A program made the position numbers and the translations under genes. Positions 51,542 through 60,352 of a stretch of DNA of 64,000 nt are shown here, in pieces. Within the stretch, counting starts at the first letter, position 1. Every line of letters starts with the position of its first letter. Source of the stretch: Gemmatimonadota bacterium (GTDB taxonomy: Bacteria; Gemmatimonadota; Gemmatimonadetes; Gemmatimonadales; GWC2-71-9); assembly GCA_003221895.1 (NCBI GenBank), contig QHUJ01000112.1:1-64000 (forward strand), in the 5' to 3' direction. The notes beneath the pieces are model-generated. The model searched no databases, was not told the DNA's origin, and saw only the letters and a list, made by a program, of their open reading frames with translations.

Positions 51542-51620
51542 AAGATAAAAAGGTTAGCGGCTGTCGGCTATCGGGGTTTCCTGATAACCGATAGCCCACA
51601 GCCGATAGCCAGTTATCTTT
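51542..51620. repeat. Imperfect palindrome built of CGGCTATCGG/CGGCTGT units
   Basis: Arms at about 51542-51574 and 51588-51620 are inverted copies with a few mismatches and small gaps. They share AAGATAA at the outer ends and CGGCTATCGG at the inner ends, around a 13-base centre. It fills the gap between the phosphoribosyltransferase-like gene and citrate synthase, so it must overlap both promoters or leaders. REP-like in form; unrelated in sequence to the palindrome at 44976. Confidence 0.75.
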
Positions 51621-51647
51621 TCGGCTCACCCAGCCCAGGGACCCGCA

Positions 51648-52937
51648 GTGCCGAAGGACACGCTCACCGTCGTCGACAATCGTACGGGCAAGAGCTACGA
51701 CCTCCCCATCCAGGATGGGACGGTTCGCGCCGCCGATTTCCGGCAGATCAAGACGGACGACGCCGATTTCGGCTTGATGCTGTACGACCCCGCCTTCATG
51801 AACACGGCGGCGTGTCGCAGCGCCATCACCTTCATCGACGGCGACAAGGGAATCCTTCGCTACCGCGGCTATCCGATCGAGCAGCTCGCCGAGAAGAGCA
51901 CGTTCCTCGAGACCGCGTACCTGCTGCTCCATGGCGAGCTCCCCAGGGCCGCGGAGCTCGACGCGTGGGTGTACGAGGTTACGCACCACACGATCATTCA
52001 CGAGAACATCAAGAAGTTCATCGACGGCTTCCATCACGATGCGCATCCCATGGGCATGTTCGTGAGCGCCGTCGCCGCGCTCTCGACGTTCTACTCCGAG
52101 GCCAAGCGGATCGCCGACCAGCAGCTGCGCAACAATCAGATCGTTCGCCTGATCGCCAAGACGCCGACGCTCGCGGCGTTCGCGCACCGCCATTCGATCG
52201 GGATGCCGTACGCGTACCCGGACAACGACCTGAGCTATACCGGCAATTTCCTGAACATGATGTTCAAGACCACCGCGGTGAAATACACGCCGCATCCGGT
52301 GCTCGAGCGCGCCCTCGACGTCCTGTTCATCCTGCACGCCGATCACGAGCAGAACTGCTCCACCAGCGCGATGCGCGGCATCGGCTCCTCGCATCCCGAT
52401 CCCTACTCCTGCATGGCGGGGGCCGCGGCGGCGCTGTATGGCCCGCTGCACGGCGGCGCCAACGAGGAAGTGCTGCGCATGCTGCGCGAGATCGGATCGA
52501 TCGACGCGATCCCCGCGTATATCCAGCGGGTCCGCAAGGGCGAGGTACGCCTGATGGGGTTTGGGCACCGCGTCTACAAAAACTTCGACCCGCGGGCGAA
52601 GATCATCAAACAGATCGCCGAGCAGGTGTTCGACGTGACGGGCAAGAACCCGCTCATCGATATCGCGCTCGAGCTGGAGCGGATCGCATTGCAGGAGGAG
52701 TACTTCGTTTCGCGTAAGCTGTATCCCAACGTCGATTTCTATTCAGGGATCATCTACGAGGCGATGAAGTTCCCTGTGGACATCTTCCCTGTCCTCTTCG
52801 CGATCGGACGCACTCCGGGTTGGCTGGCCCAGTGGCAGGAAATGCTGCTGGATAAGGAGCAGAAGATCGCCCGGCCCCGCCAGGTGTACACCGGACCCGA
52901 TAAGCGAAATTATGTACCGATCGAGAAACGGAGCTGA
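51648..52937 (+). CDS. gltA: Citrate synthase
   Basis: 429 residues from a GTG at 51648 with AGGGA upstream. Typical of the large type-II-like citrate synthases: catalytic His in LHADHEQNCSTSAMR (about residue 225), second His in YGPLHGGANEEVL (about 265) and the Asp in NPLIDIALELERIALQEEYFVSRKLYPNVDFYSG, plus the CoA-site Arg near the C-terminus. Condenses acetyl-CoA with oxaloacetate as entry to the TCA cycle. Followed after 8 bases by the GYD gene in the same direction. Confidence 0.97.
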   Translation: MPKDTLTVVDNRTGKSYDLPIQDGTVRAADFRQIKTDDADFGLMLYDPAFMNTAACRSAITFIDGDKGILRYRGYPIEQLAEKSTFLETAYLLLHGELPRAAELDAWVYEVTHHTIIHENIKKFIDGFHHDAHPMGMFVSAVAALSTFYSEAKRIADQQLRNNQIVRLIAKTPTLAAFAHRHSIGMPYAYPDNDLSYTGNFLNMMFKTTAVKYTPHPVLERALDVLFILHADHEQNCSTSAMRGIGSSHPDPYSCMAGAAAALYGPLHGGANEEVLRMLREIGSIDAIPAYIQRVRKGEVRLMGFGHRVYKNFDPRAKIIKQIAEQVFDVTGKNPLIDIALELERIALQEEYFVSRKLYPNVDFYSGIIYEAMKFPVDIFPVLFAIGRTPGWLAQWQEMLLDKEQKIARPRQVYTGPDKRNYVPIEKRS

Positions 52938-52945
52938 GGTCTCCC

Positions 52946-53239
52946 ATGCCCACCTACATCCTGCTTTCGAACCTGACCGACGACGGCGCCAAGTCGCTGA
53001 AGACGAACCCCAAGCGACTCCAGGAAGTGAACAAGGAGATCGAAAAGTACGGGGCCAAGGTCACGGCGCAGTACGCCGTGCTCGGCCCCTATGACTTCGT
53101 CAGCGTCGTCGACTGCCCCGACAACGAGACCATCGCGCGCGTCTCGGTCGAGCTCGCCTCGCGCGGGAGCATCAGGCTCCTGACGCTCGCCGCGACTCCC
53201 GTGGCGAACTTTATCCGGACGCTGAAAACAAAAGACTAG
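52946..53239 (+). CDS. GYD-domain protein
   Basis: 97 residues matching the GYD family (PF08734): MPTYILLSNLTDDGAKSLKTNPKRL at the start, a LGPYDFVSVVDCPDNETIARVSVELASRGSI core (GPYDF in place of GxYD) and a TLAATP tail. These small ferredoxin-fold proteins are related to Lrp/AsnC effector domains; no ligand is known. Probably co-transcribed with citrate synthase. Convergent with the helicase (4-base gap). Confidence 0.85.
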   Translation: MPTYILLSNLTDDGAKSLKTNPKRLQEVNKEIEKYGAKVTAQYAVLGPYDFVSVVDCPDNETIARVSVELASRGSIRLLTLAATPVANFIRTLKTKD

Positions 53240-53243
53240 GCGG

Positions 53244-54455
53244 TTAGCGCCGCCTCCCGCCCCGTCGCGGCCTCAACGAGCGCTCCGGCCGCGGCGCCTC
53301 GCCGATGGCCAGCCGCGGCTGCAGCGGCGGCACCGACGGCTCGAACCCCGGAATCACTTCCCGCGGAAAATTCTGCCCGATCAGCCGCTCGACGTCGGCC
53401 ATCAACAGCCACTCATCGGGGGAGATCAAGGTGAGCGCGAGCCCGCGGGCGCCCGCCCGGGCGGTACGCCCGACGCGGTGCACGTAGACCTCGGGGTCGG
53501 TCGGCACGTCGAAATTCACCACCATCCGGATGCCGTCCACGTCGATCCCCCGCGCGGCGATGTCGGTGGCCACGAGAATCTCGGCCGTCCCGTTGCGGAA
53601 CTGGTCGAGCGTCCGAGTGCGGTGGCTCTGCGCCTTGTCGCCGTGGAGCGCGTTCGCCGCGATGCCCTCGCGCTTCAGGAACGTGACCAGCTTGTCGGCG
53701 CCGTACTTGGTGCGGGTGAAGATCAGCGTCTGACCGGTCGGCTTGGCCTTGAGAATGGCGCCGAGCGCGCCGCGCTTCTGCAGCTTGTCCACCGCGACGA
53801 TGACGTGCTCGATTCCTTCGGCGGCCTGCGCCCGGCGGCCGATCTCGACCGACGCGTGCCCGTTCAGGGCTCGGCGGGCGAGGGCGTCCACCTCGGGCGA
53901 TATCGTCGCCGAAAACAGCATCGTCTGCCGCTCCTCGGGCAACGCGCTGAGGATGCGCCGGACGTCGGGCGCGAACCCCATGTCGAGCATGCGATCGGCC
54001 TCGTCGAGCACGAGGACCTCGAGCTGCGTGAAGTTCACGTGCCCGCGCTCCATGTGATCGAGCAGGCGACCGGGAGTGGCGACGACGATGTCGGCGCCGT
54101 GCTTCAGCGCGCGTGTCTGCGGCTCCATCCCGACGCCGCCGTACACTGCCGCGCCCGTGAGATGGGTGTGACGCCCATACGCCCGGATGCTGGCGGCGAC
54201 CTGCTCGGCCAGCTCGCGCGTCGGCACGAGAATCAGCGCGCGCAGGACACCGCGCTTCCCCGCCGACAGGCGCTGCAAGATGGGGAGCACGAACGCGGCC
54301 GTCTTGCCGGTGCCGGTTTGTGCCGAGCCGATGAGATCGCGGCCGGCGAGCGCGAGCGGAATCGCCTCCGACTGGATGGGGGTTGGGTGCGCGTACCCTT
54401 CATCGGCGACGGCGCGCACCAGTTCGGGCGCTAGGCCCAGGGCTGCAAATGGCAT
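53244..54455 (-). CDS. DEAD-box ATP-dependent RNA helicase (RhlE-like)
   Basis: 403 residues from the ATG at 54455, which has a strong GAAGGAG ribosome-binding sequence; an upstream in-frame start lacks one. All helicase motifs are present: PTPIQSEAIP (Q motif), SAQTGTGKT (I), PTRELAEQ (Ia), TPGRLLDH (Ib), VLDEADRMLDMG (II), FSATI (III), LIFTRTK (IV), VATDIAARGID (V) and HRVGRTARAG (VI). A short basic tail (RSLRPRRGGRRR) probably binds RNA. RhlE-type helicases act in ribosome assembly and mRNA decay, often at low temperature. A leader of about 160 nt precedes it. Confidence 0.93.
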   Translation of the reverse strand: MPFAALGLAPELVRAVADEGYAHPTPIQSEAIPLALAGRDLIGSAQTGTGKTAAFVLPILQRLSAGKRGVLRALILVPTRELAEQVAASIRAYGRHTHLTGAAVYGGVGMEPQTRALKHGADIVVATPGRLLDHMERGHVNFTQLEVLVLDEADRMLDMGFAPDVRRILSALPEERQTMLFSATISPEVDALARRALNGHASVEIGRRAQAAEGIEHVIVAVDKLQKRGALGAILKAKPTGQTLIFTRTKYGADKLVTFLKREGIAANALHGDKAQSHRTRTLDQFRNGTAEILVATDIAARGIDVDGIRMVVNFDVPTDPEVYVHRVGRTARAGARGLALTLISPDEWLLMADVERLIGQNFPREVIPGFEPSVPPLQPRLAIGEAPRPERSLRPRRGGRRR

Positions 54456-54623
54456 ACTACTCCTTCGTGTACACACGCGCGCTGCCAGGCGACCCAATGT
54501 CGTCCTGAGGCTTCAGCGCTGCTTCAGTTGTGAACCTGGGGGAGAACCCGTGCGTGTGTTCAGCGACGGAGTCCCTGAGCGGGACTTCCGGAAAGGAGCC
54601 AGCTCGCGGTTCTTGCGCCGACA

Positions 54624-54651
54624 AACATAACTACAAGACGCACACAAACAA
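54624..54651 (-). promoter_or_regulatory. Possible promoter of the DEAD-box helicase
   Basis: Read on the minus strand, TTGTTT (54651-54646) and TATGTT (54629-54624) are separated by 16 bases, close to a housekeeping promoter, in the only A+T-rich part of this gap. Transcription from here would give a leader of about 160 bases before the helicase ATG, as is common for cold-regulated helicase genes. Confidence 0.35.
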
Positions 54652-54670
54652 GGGATACAGCAGGCGCCCA

Positions 54671-54724
54671 GACGCCTGAGTGGTTCACAGCTATGAGGTT
54701 ACGGCTGTTTACCGCTCAGGCGTC
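54671..54724. repeat. 21-base-arm inverted repeat
   Basis: Arms at 54671-54691 and 54704-54724 (outer parts GACGCCTGAG and CTCAGGCGTC) pair over 21 bases with three mismatches around a 12-base loop. It lies 20 bases beyond the stop of the beta-propeller/amidohydrolase gene and just upstream of the helicase promoter. It could end transcription of the former, although no T-run follows in either direction. Confidence 0.75.
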
Positions 54725-54743
54725 CTAGGGCCGTAGCGTCTCC

Positions 54744-57700
54744 TCAATTCGTATTGCTCGTCGCCCTGGCCGCTGGCTCTGTCCCCCACCACCACATCTT
54801 CGGCAGCGGTCGTTGCCGTGGCCAAATCTCATTCAACGTGTCGCCCTCATAGAGACGACCGTTCTTCATCACGTAGCGAACACTGTTCGTGTTGTGGATG
54901 TCCTCGAGCGGGTTCGTATCCAGCACGATGAGGTCCGCCAGTTTCCCCGGCTCGAGCGATCCGAGGTCCTGCTCCATCCCGATCGCGTGAGCACCGTTGA
55001 TCGTGGCCACGCGAAGCACGTCGTGCGGCTTCATCCCGCCGGCCGCCATGGCCCAGAGCTCCCAGTGGTCGCCGAGCCCATCCATCTGCCCGTGCCCGCC
55101 CAGGCCGATGTAGCCGCCGGCCTGGAGGATGGAATTCGCGGAACCGGCGATGCGCGGGAAGACGTACTCGCTCTCGCGGAACCAGGGGCGGCGCTCGGCA
55201 CGCTGATCGATCTCATCATGCGGCATGAAGCGCCGCACTTTGGCATTGTCGTGAATGTCGTAGCGCTCGTAGAAGAAGTTCTCACTCCAGGGACCGCCGT
55301 AGGAAACCAGCAACGTCGGCGTATAGGTGATCCCCGACTGCGCGATCAGCTGCACCGCGTCCTTGTAGAGCGGCATGATCGGATAGCTGTGCTCGGATCC
55401 CGGGTAGCCGTCGATCACGGCCGTCAGGTTCATCTTGAAGTCCAGGCCACCTTCGATCGTCGGCATGAGGCCAAGCTCCTTGGCCGCCATGATGACCCAT
55501 TGCCGCTGTTTGCGGTTCCCCGTCATGTACATCTTGATCGTGTTGATTCGATAGAACTCGCTGTAGCGCCGCAGCGCCTGGCGCGTGTCCTCGAGACTCT
55601 TGAAGTCTTCGGACCAGAACACGCCCGGACCGGTGTGGAAGATGCGCGGTCCCAGAATCTCGCCGGTCTCCACCAGATCCGAGTACGTGAGTACGTCGGT
55701 GGTGGAGGTCTGGGGATCGCGCGTCGTCGTGACACCCCACGCGAGATTGGCCAGATACTTCCATACCTGCGTCTCGTGGATGCCCCACGTCGGCCAGGGG
55801 TGCGCGTGAACATCCACGAAGCCCGGGATGATGGTCTTGCCCGCCACGTCGATCACGCGCGCACCGGCGGGGGGGGGAGCCGATCCCGCTGGACCGACCG
55901 ACACGATGCGGTTGTCCTTGACGACGATGTCGCCGTTCTCGATCACCTCGTCGCCTTTCATGGTGATGATCCGGGCGCCGCGCAGCACCACCGTGCCGCG
56001 CGGGATGTCACGCGGGACGTTGATCGTGACGTCGACTCGCTGCGGCTCATACGCCGGCTGCTTGGTGAGCGAATCGGCCCGCGAGCGCATCCGTTTCTGA
56101 ACGGAATCGGGTAACGCCTTGAACGCGTCGGCCTTCAGGGAGTCGGACCGGATTGAATCGGTTCGCGCTTTCAGCTTGTCCATGGAATCGGCAACGACGG
56201 GATCCCATTTCATGAACGCCCGGCCCGTCGACCAGTAGGGCTGCCGCCCATCGTTCGTCCAGCCGATGAACTCACCGCCGATCATCGTCAGCCGTTTGAC
56301 CGGGAAGGCCACCGATGAGGGGTCCGACACATTCACGACCGGCGTCTGTCCGCCGATCAGGGGCAGCGTGACCAGGTAGACGTAATTGTCGAGCTGCGCG
56401 ACGACGCGATCGGAGTCTGGGCTGATCAGGATCTCATCGGCAATGTCAGGCTCGGCGCCGGGACCGGGATAGGTGTAGCCCGTGACGCGGATGTGCTGCC
56501 TCCGGTCGGTCCCGTCGTAGCGCATCGAGACGAGCCCTTCGGGGCCGTCATAGATGTAAATGCGGTTTGGATCACGGCTGAAGTGCGGCCGTCCGAAGGC
56601 ATTGATGGGCGAAATCCTCGTGAGCGCACCACCTGCGGCCGGCACCCAGTCGATCTCGTAACCGGGCGCAAAGTGCTCCTCGGTTCTAGGCGCCCGCGGA
56701 CCCTTCACGACCACGATCCGCGCTCCGTCCGGCGACCAGACCGGGGTGTCGTAGAACGCGCTGTCGGTGCTGAGGCGCACCGGACGGCTGCGACCATCGG
56801 TTTTGATCTTGTTCAGGGTCCCGCCCCGATCGGTCCACGTCACGTACGCCAGCCACTGCCCATCGGGCGACCAGGCGGGGACTTGCTCCTTCACAGAGTC
56901 GGTGGTCAGGCGCCGTGGCGCGCCGTTCGGCAGATCCATGACATACAGCCGGTCGAGCGCGCTGAACGCGAGCCGCTTGCCATCGGGCGATGGCGATGCG
57001 TTGCGAATCTGGCGGACCAGGACCTGGGCGGTATCGACGCGGACCGGCAGATGCACCAGCGGCCCGAGCTGCTGCTCGACTTTGGCGGTAAACGGAAGAT
57101 CGGTGACCTGCCCGGACGGGACGGCGACGCGGTGCACCTTGCCGCCGTAAGAAACGATGATCGCCTGGTTGTCCGGCGTGAACGAGTACCCGGGATACAG
57201 ATCGCGGGTGAAGCGCGATTCCTGATCGTCCCGCGTCACAGGATAGACGAGCCATTTTTCGTCGCCAGACGCCAGGTCGCGCAGTCGCAAGCCCGTTTCC
57301 GCATCGTAGCGAGTCGCGTACACGAGCCACTTGCCATCCGAAGACAACGCAGGACGCATGGCGCTGCCGTACATGTCGGTTTGTGTGAAGAGACGCCCGG
57401 TCTGCCGGTCGTAAATCGCGAGCTGCCACAGCGGATACTGGAGGTTGTAGCCGAACCCTCCGCGATGCCGGGATACCCAGATGTAGCGCGGATCCTTCCC
57501 GAATGCTGGGCCGAGCGTGTTCATCGGCGGGGGTTGGTTGGGGCCGGCCTGCACGCGCAGCATCGCGGCGCCCGATCCTCCGTCCTTGTGAATCAGCCAC
57601 AACTCGTAGACGCTGCCGAGTACGCCACTCGTGCGGGAGACCACGATGTAGTTGCCGTCGGGCGTCCACTCCGGCGACGCGTACAGGTTGTTCGTTCCCT

Positions 57701-58091
57701 TCGTGAGAGCTTTGGAGTGAGATCCATCCGGATCACACAACCAGACATTCTCCGCACCGTTGCGATCGCTCAGAAAGACAATGCGCTTGCCGTCGGGCGA
57801 CCAGCGCGGCTGCGAGTCGAAGGCGGGTCCCGAGGTTAGCCGCGTCGCGGTGCCCCCGGCCACAGGCATGGTGTACAGATCGCCCAGCAGCTCGAAGACA
57901 ATCGACTTGCCGTCGGGGGACACGTCGAGCGACATCCAGGTCGCTTCCGACGTCTCGAAGCTCACCGTCCGCGCCATCTGCAGCGGCAGCGAATCGAGCT
58001 TGATCGTGACGGTGTCACGCTTGGTGGTGTCGGGCGGCGGTGGAGGTGGTTGCTGAACGGCCAGAACGGCAGCGACAACGAGGGGAAACAT
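54744..58091 (-). CDS. Secreted beta-propeller (PD40/TolB-like)-amidohydrolase fusion
   Basis: 1115 residues. Short signal peptide, Pro-rich linker, then WD40-like/PD40 repeats from about 55 to 620 (for example SPDGKSIVFELLGDLY, SPDGKRIVFLSDRNGAENVW, TPDGNYIVVSRTSG, SPDGQWLAYVTW). The amidohydrolase part is about 690-1095: VLRGARIITMKGDEVIENGDIVVKDN, GKTIIPGFVDVHAHPWP with HAH metal ligands, GLGGHGQMDGLGDHWELWAMA and GSLEPGKLADLIVLDTNPLEDI. Such proteins are probably extracytoplasmic peptidase-like or amide hydrolases. A run of nine C on the coding strand (55869-55877) encodes prolines. Monocistronic. Confidence 0.85.
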   Translation of the reverse strand: MFPLVVAAVLAVQQPPPPPPDTTKRDTVTIKLDSLPLQMARTVSFETSEATWMSLDVSPDGKSIVFELLGDLYTMPVAGGTATRLTSGPAFDSQPRWSPDGKRIVFLSDRNGAENVWLCDPDGSHSKALTKGTNNLYASPEWTPDGNYIVVSRTSGVLGSVYELWLIHKDGGSGAAMLRVQAGPNQPPPMNTLGPAFGKDPRYIWVSRHRGGFGYNLQYPLWQLAIYDRQTGRLFTQTDMYGSAMRPALSSDGKWLVYATRYDAETGLRLRDLASGDEKWLVYPVTRDDQESRFTRDLYPGYSFTPDNQAIIVSYGGKVHRVAVPSGQVTDLPFTAKVEQQLGPLVHLPVRVDTAQVLVRQIRNASPSPDGKRLAFSALDRLYVMDLPNGAPRRLTTDSVKEQVPAWSPDGQWLAYVTWTDRGGTLNKIKTDGRSRPVRLSTDSAFYDTPVWSPDGARIVVVKGPRAPRTEEHFAPGYEIDWVPAAGGALTRISPINAFGRPHFSRDPNRIYIYDGPEGLVSMRYDGTDRRQHIRVTGYTYPGPGAEPDIADEILISPDSDRVVAQLDNYVYLVTLPLIGGQTPVVNVSDPSSVAFPVKRLTMIGGEFIGWTNDGRQPYWSTGRAFMKWDPVVADSMDKLKARTDSIRSDSLKADAFKALPDSVQKRMRSRADSLTKQPAYEPQRVDVTINVPRDIPRGTVVLRGARIITMKGDEVIENGDIVVKDNRIVSVGPAGSAPPPAGARVIDVAGKTIIPGFVDVHAHPWPTWGIHETQVWKYLANLAWGVTTTRDPQTSTTDVLTYSDLVETGEILGPRIFHTGPGVFWSEDFKSLEDTRQALRRYSEFYRINTIKMYMTGNRKQRQWVIMAAKELGLMPTIEGGLDFKMNLTAVIDGYPGSEHSYPIMPLYKDAVQLIAQSGITYTPTLLVSYGGPWSENFFYERYDIHDNAKVRRFMPHDEIDQRAERRPWFRESEYVFPRIAGSANSILQAGGYIGLGGHGQMDGLGDHWELWAMAAGGMKPHDVLRVATINGAHAIGMEQDLGSLEPGKLADLIVLDTNPLEDIHNTNSVRYVMKNGRLYEGDTLNEIWPRQRPLPKMWWWGTEPAARATSNTN

Positions 58092-58147
58092 GGACTCTCC
58101 GGATCGAAGAACGGCGGCGCGCGTGAGCGACTGTGAAAGTGGCGGGC

Positions 58148-58182
58148 AAAAAAAAGGTGGTCAAGGATGGCTTGACCACCTT
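58148..58182 (-). terminator. Rho-independent terminator of the XRE regulator gene
   Basis: A perfect 12-base stem (58154-58165 with 58171-58182) around a five-base loop is followed, on the minus strand, by eight T (plus-strand A at 58148-58155, partly within the stem). It lies 22 bases after the stop of the XRE gene and would also insulate the divergently placed amidohydrolase upstream region. The clearest terminator in the window. Confidence 0.92.
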
Positions 58183-58204
58183 CACCAACTCCCCACAACC
58201 CGCG

Positions 58205-58882
58205 TTAGATGCTGAGAGCCCTGACCTGCCGCGGGGCCGGATCCTGCGACCGCAGCACGATGCGCATCGCGTGCGTCTCGAAATCGATCTCCCATCCGGC
58301 GATGCGGGGACGAACGAATTCCTCGCCATCTTCCGGCGTGAGCCCCTCCGGAGTCGTGTCGAGGAACTCCATCAGCTTCATGCGCATCTCGAGGTAGGTG
58401 CAGCCGTCGCGGCTCGCCGCGATGCGGATCCCGACATCGTCATCGAGCTGGCGACGCACGAACCCCTGGGCAACTTCGAGCAGCCGGCCGACGATCACGC
58501 GCTCCAGCATCACCCCATCCTTGCGGGCCAGGCGGCGCATCAGCGTACGAGCGCGGGCGGGGTCGAGGCACAGCGCCAGGAACTGGCGCCGGATCTCCGG
58601 ATGGGGCCGGCGACGGCTCTTGGTCTCCCCATCCCGCTCCGCCTTGGCGCAGGTGGGCAAATCGTTACGGTGCAGCTTGAGGAACTTGGTCATCGGAGCG
58701 TAGACGTCCATGCGGCCAGGAGCCGGGGGACGCCGCCGTCCGGCGACGATGTCAGCGATAAAGATCTCAGACACCTGAACCGCGTCCGCCAGCTCGCGCG
58801 GGGTGCGCTTCAGCTCACGCAACCGACGCCGTACGAGCTCACCGACCTTGACGGGGCGCTTCAGGGGGAGGGCTGCCGCCAT
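58205..58882 (-). CDS. XRE-family helix-turn-helix protein
   Basis: 225 residues from the ATG at 58882, preceded by AAGGAG; a longer start upstream lacks this. The N-terminus (about 10-60: VGELVRRRLRELKRTPRELADAVQVSEIFIADIVAGRRRP) is an XRE/Cro-type helix-turn-helix, then a basic region and a helical C-terminal part (about 90-225) without known family. Probably a DNA-binding regulator; its target is unknown. Monocistronic, with its own terminator. Confidence 0.75.
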   Translation of the reverse strand: MAAALPLKRPVKVGELVRRRLRELKRTPRELADAVQVSEIFIADIVAGRRRPPAPGRMDVYAPMTKFLKLHRNDLPTCAKAERDGETKSRRRPHPEIRRQFLALCLDPARARTLMRRLARKDGVMLERVIVGRLLEVAQGFVRRQLDDDVGIRIAASRDGCTYLEMRMKLMEFLDTTPEGLTPEDGEEFVRPRIAGWEIDFETHAMRIVLRSQDPAPRQVRALSI

Positions 58883-59032
58883 GTAACAACTCCTTGGTGT
58901 GTCGGTATGAAACGCCCGCAGGTGCATCAGCAAGGCACCCTGCGGGCTGACGAACGAACAATATCGCTAAATGCGGACCCAAACGGTAGTTCTGCAGCGC
59001 TAAACCCTCCGGGGAGGATACGCCCCGGCTAA

Positions 59033-59585
59033 CCCGCCGTTGCGAGACGTGTTCGGCCGCTCCGCGCGCTGATCGGCCAGTCGCCGCCGGCGGGCCGCGC
59101 GTCCTTCCCCCCTACGCCTCCCTCGCCCGCTACGACATGAGTGCCGCGGACCTCGAGCCGCGGCTCCGCATGCTCGCGACGCAGCTCGCGCCGAGCGCAG
59201 CCGCTGCCGTTGGTGCATCGACAACGGCCGCCATCTCTGGCGCGAGTCGCATCTGCCCCTCGATGCGCTACGCGCCCTGCCTCACTACGAAACCAGCTCT
59301 CTGTTCTCGACTCGCGAGCGTGCTGCACTCCGCTTCGCCGATGCACTCACGCGCTATACGGAGTCCGACGGCAATCACGGGATGCCACTCGAACCGCTCG
59401 CCGCGGTGCGCGAACACTTGAGCGAGCCGGAGGTCGCCGCGCTCACGGCGACCGTCGCCGAGATGCACTTCTTCAATCCGATCACGGGTCAACTCGGGGC
59501 TGACGCCGAGGGTCGGACGGCAAAGCCGCGCCGGAGTGCGTGGGGAGCCCCAATCGGCACGGCGATCTGGAGCTTCTGGCTGTGA
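59033..59585 (+). pseudogene. Frameshifted carboxymuconolactone decarboxylase / AhpD-like gene
   Basis: Pieces of one protein lie in three frames. Frame from 59033: ...RALIGQSPPAGRASFPP; from about 59107: YASLARYDMSAADLEPRLRMLATQLA; from about 59180: AERSRCRWCIDNGRHLWRESHLPL...FSTRERAALRFADALTRYTE...LSEPEVAALTATVAEMHFFNPITG. CRWCIDNGRH is the CxxC-x5-H redox motif of the AhpD/CMD family. Joining needs a one-base insertion at the C run 59107-59112 and another near 59180. No standard start codon is found. Either a decayed gene or two base-call errors. Its stop overlaps the ChrB GTG (GTGA), so the pair was an operon. Confidence 0.7.
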
Positions 59586-60352
59586 CCAAGAAAGGCTCCG
59601 ACAGCGGCCACTGGTTGCTGCTCATCCACCAGCTGCCGCCCAAACCCGACTACTTCCGGGTCAAGATCTGGCGTCGCCTCCAGACTATCGGCGCCATCGC
59701 GATCAAGAACTCCGTCTATGTCCTCCCCTTCAACGACGAAGCCATGGAGGATTTTCAGTGGCTGCGGCGCGAGATCACGGCGGGAGGTGGGGAAGCGACG
59801 GTCTGCCGCGCGTCATTCGTGGATGGCATGTCCGACCGGCAAATGGAGGCGTTTCGTCCTCTCGCCGACCATGGGGCTGCATCAGAACGGTTACCGGGGA
59901 CTGGAAAGGCTCCGATGAACAAGCGTGGACGTACCTGGATCACTCGACCGGATGTGCACGTCGACCGGATCGCGAGCGCCTGGTTGATTCGCCGCTTCAT
60001 CGATCCCAAGGCACGGTTCGCCTTCGGGGAGCCAAAGGCGGGTATGGTTCGCTTCGACAGGTTCGATGGTGACTACACGTACGAAGGCGATCGCTGCACG
60101 TTTGAGACGCTCTTGAAACGGTTTGGTCTCGATAAAGATTCGGGCCTGCGAGCGATCGGGGAGATGGTGCATGATCTCGACTGCAAGGATGGCAAGTTCG
60201 AACGGCACGAGACGCCTGGATTCGAGCGAATGATCGCCGGCGTCGTCAAGCGCAACCCGAAGGATGACGCGCGCATCGCTCGTGGCGCTGAGCTGCTCGA
60301 TACCCTGTACGAATCATTTCCGGCTGCGCAGCAACGCAGCCGTTCCCACTAG
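59582..60352 (+). CDS. Chromate resistance protein ChrB-like, with shortened linker
   Basis: 256 residues from the GTG overlapping the preceding stop. The N-terminal ChrB domain (WLLLIHQLPPKPDYFRVKIWRRLQ, AIKNSVYVLPFND, EDFQWLRREI, FVDGMSDRQMEA) is followed almost at once by the C-terminal Chrome_Resist domain (GRTWITRPDVHVDRIASAWLIRRFIDPKARFAF, GDRCTFETLLKRFGL, MVHDLDCKD). The usual 80-100-residue helical linker is missing, replaced by about 25 odd residues. An ATG at 59915 just before the second domain could start a separate protein. ChrB senses or processes chromate; no chrA transporter gene is in the window. The 3' end overlaps SURF1 by 39 bases. Confidence 0.75.
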   Translation: MTKKGSDSGHWLLLIHQLPPKPDYFRVKIWRRLQTIGAIAIKNSVYVLPFNDEAMEDFQWLRREITAGGGEATVCRASFVDGMSDRQMEAFRPLADHGAASERLPGTGKAPMNKRGRTWITRPDVHVDRIASAWLIRRFIDPKARFAFGEPKAGMVRFDRFDGDYTYEGDRCTFETLLKRFGLDKDSGLRAIGEMVHDLDCKDGKFERHETPGFERMIAGVVKRNPKDDARIARGAELLDTLYESFPAAQQRSRSH

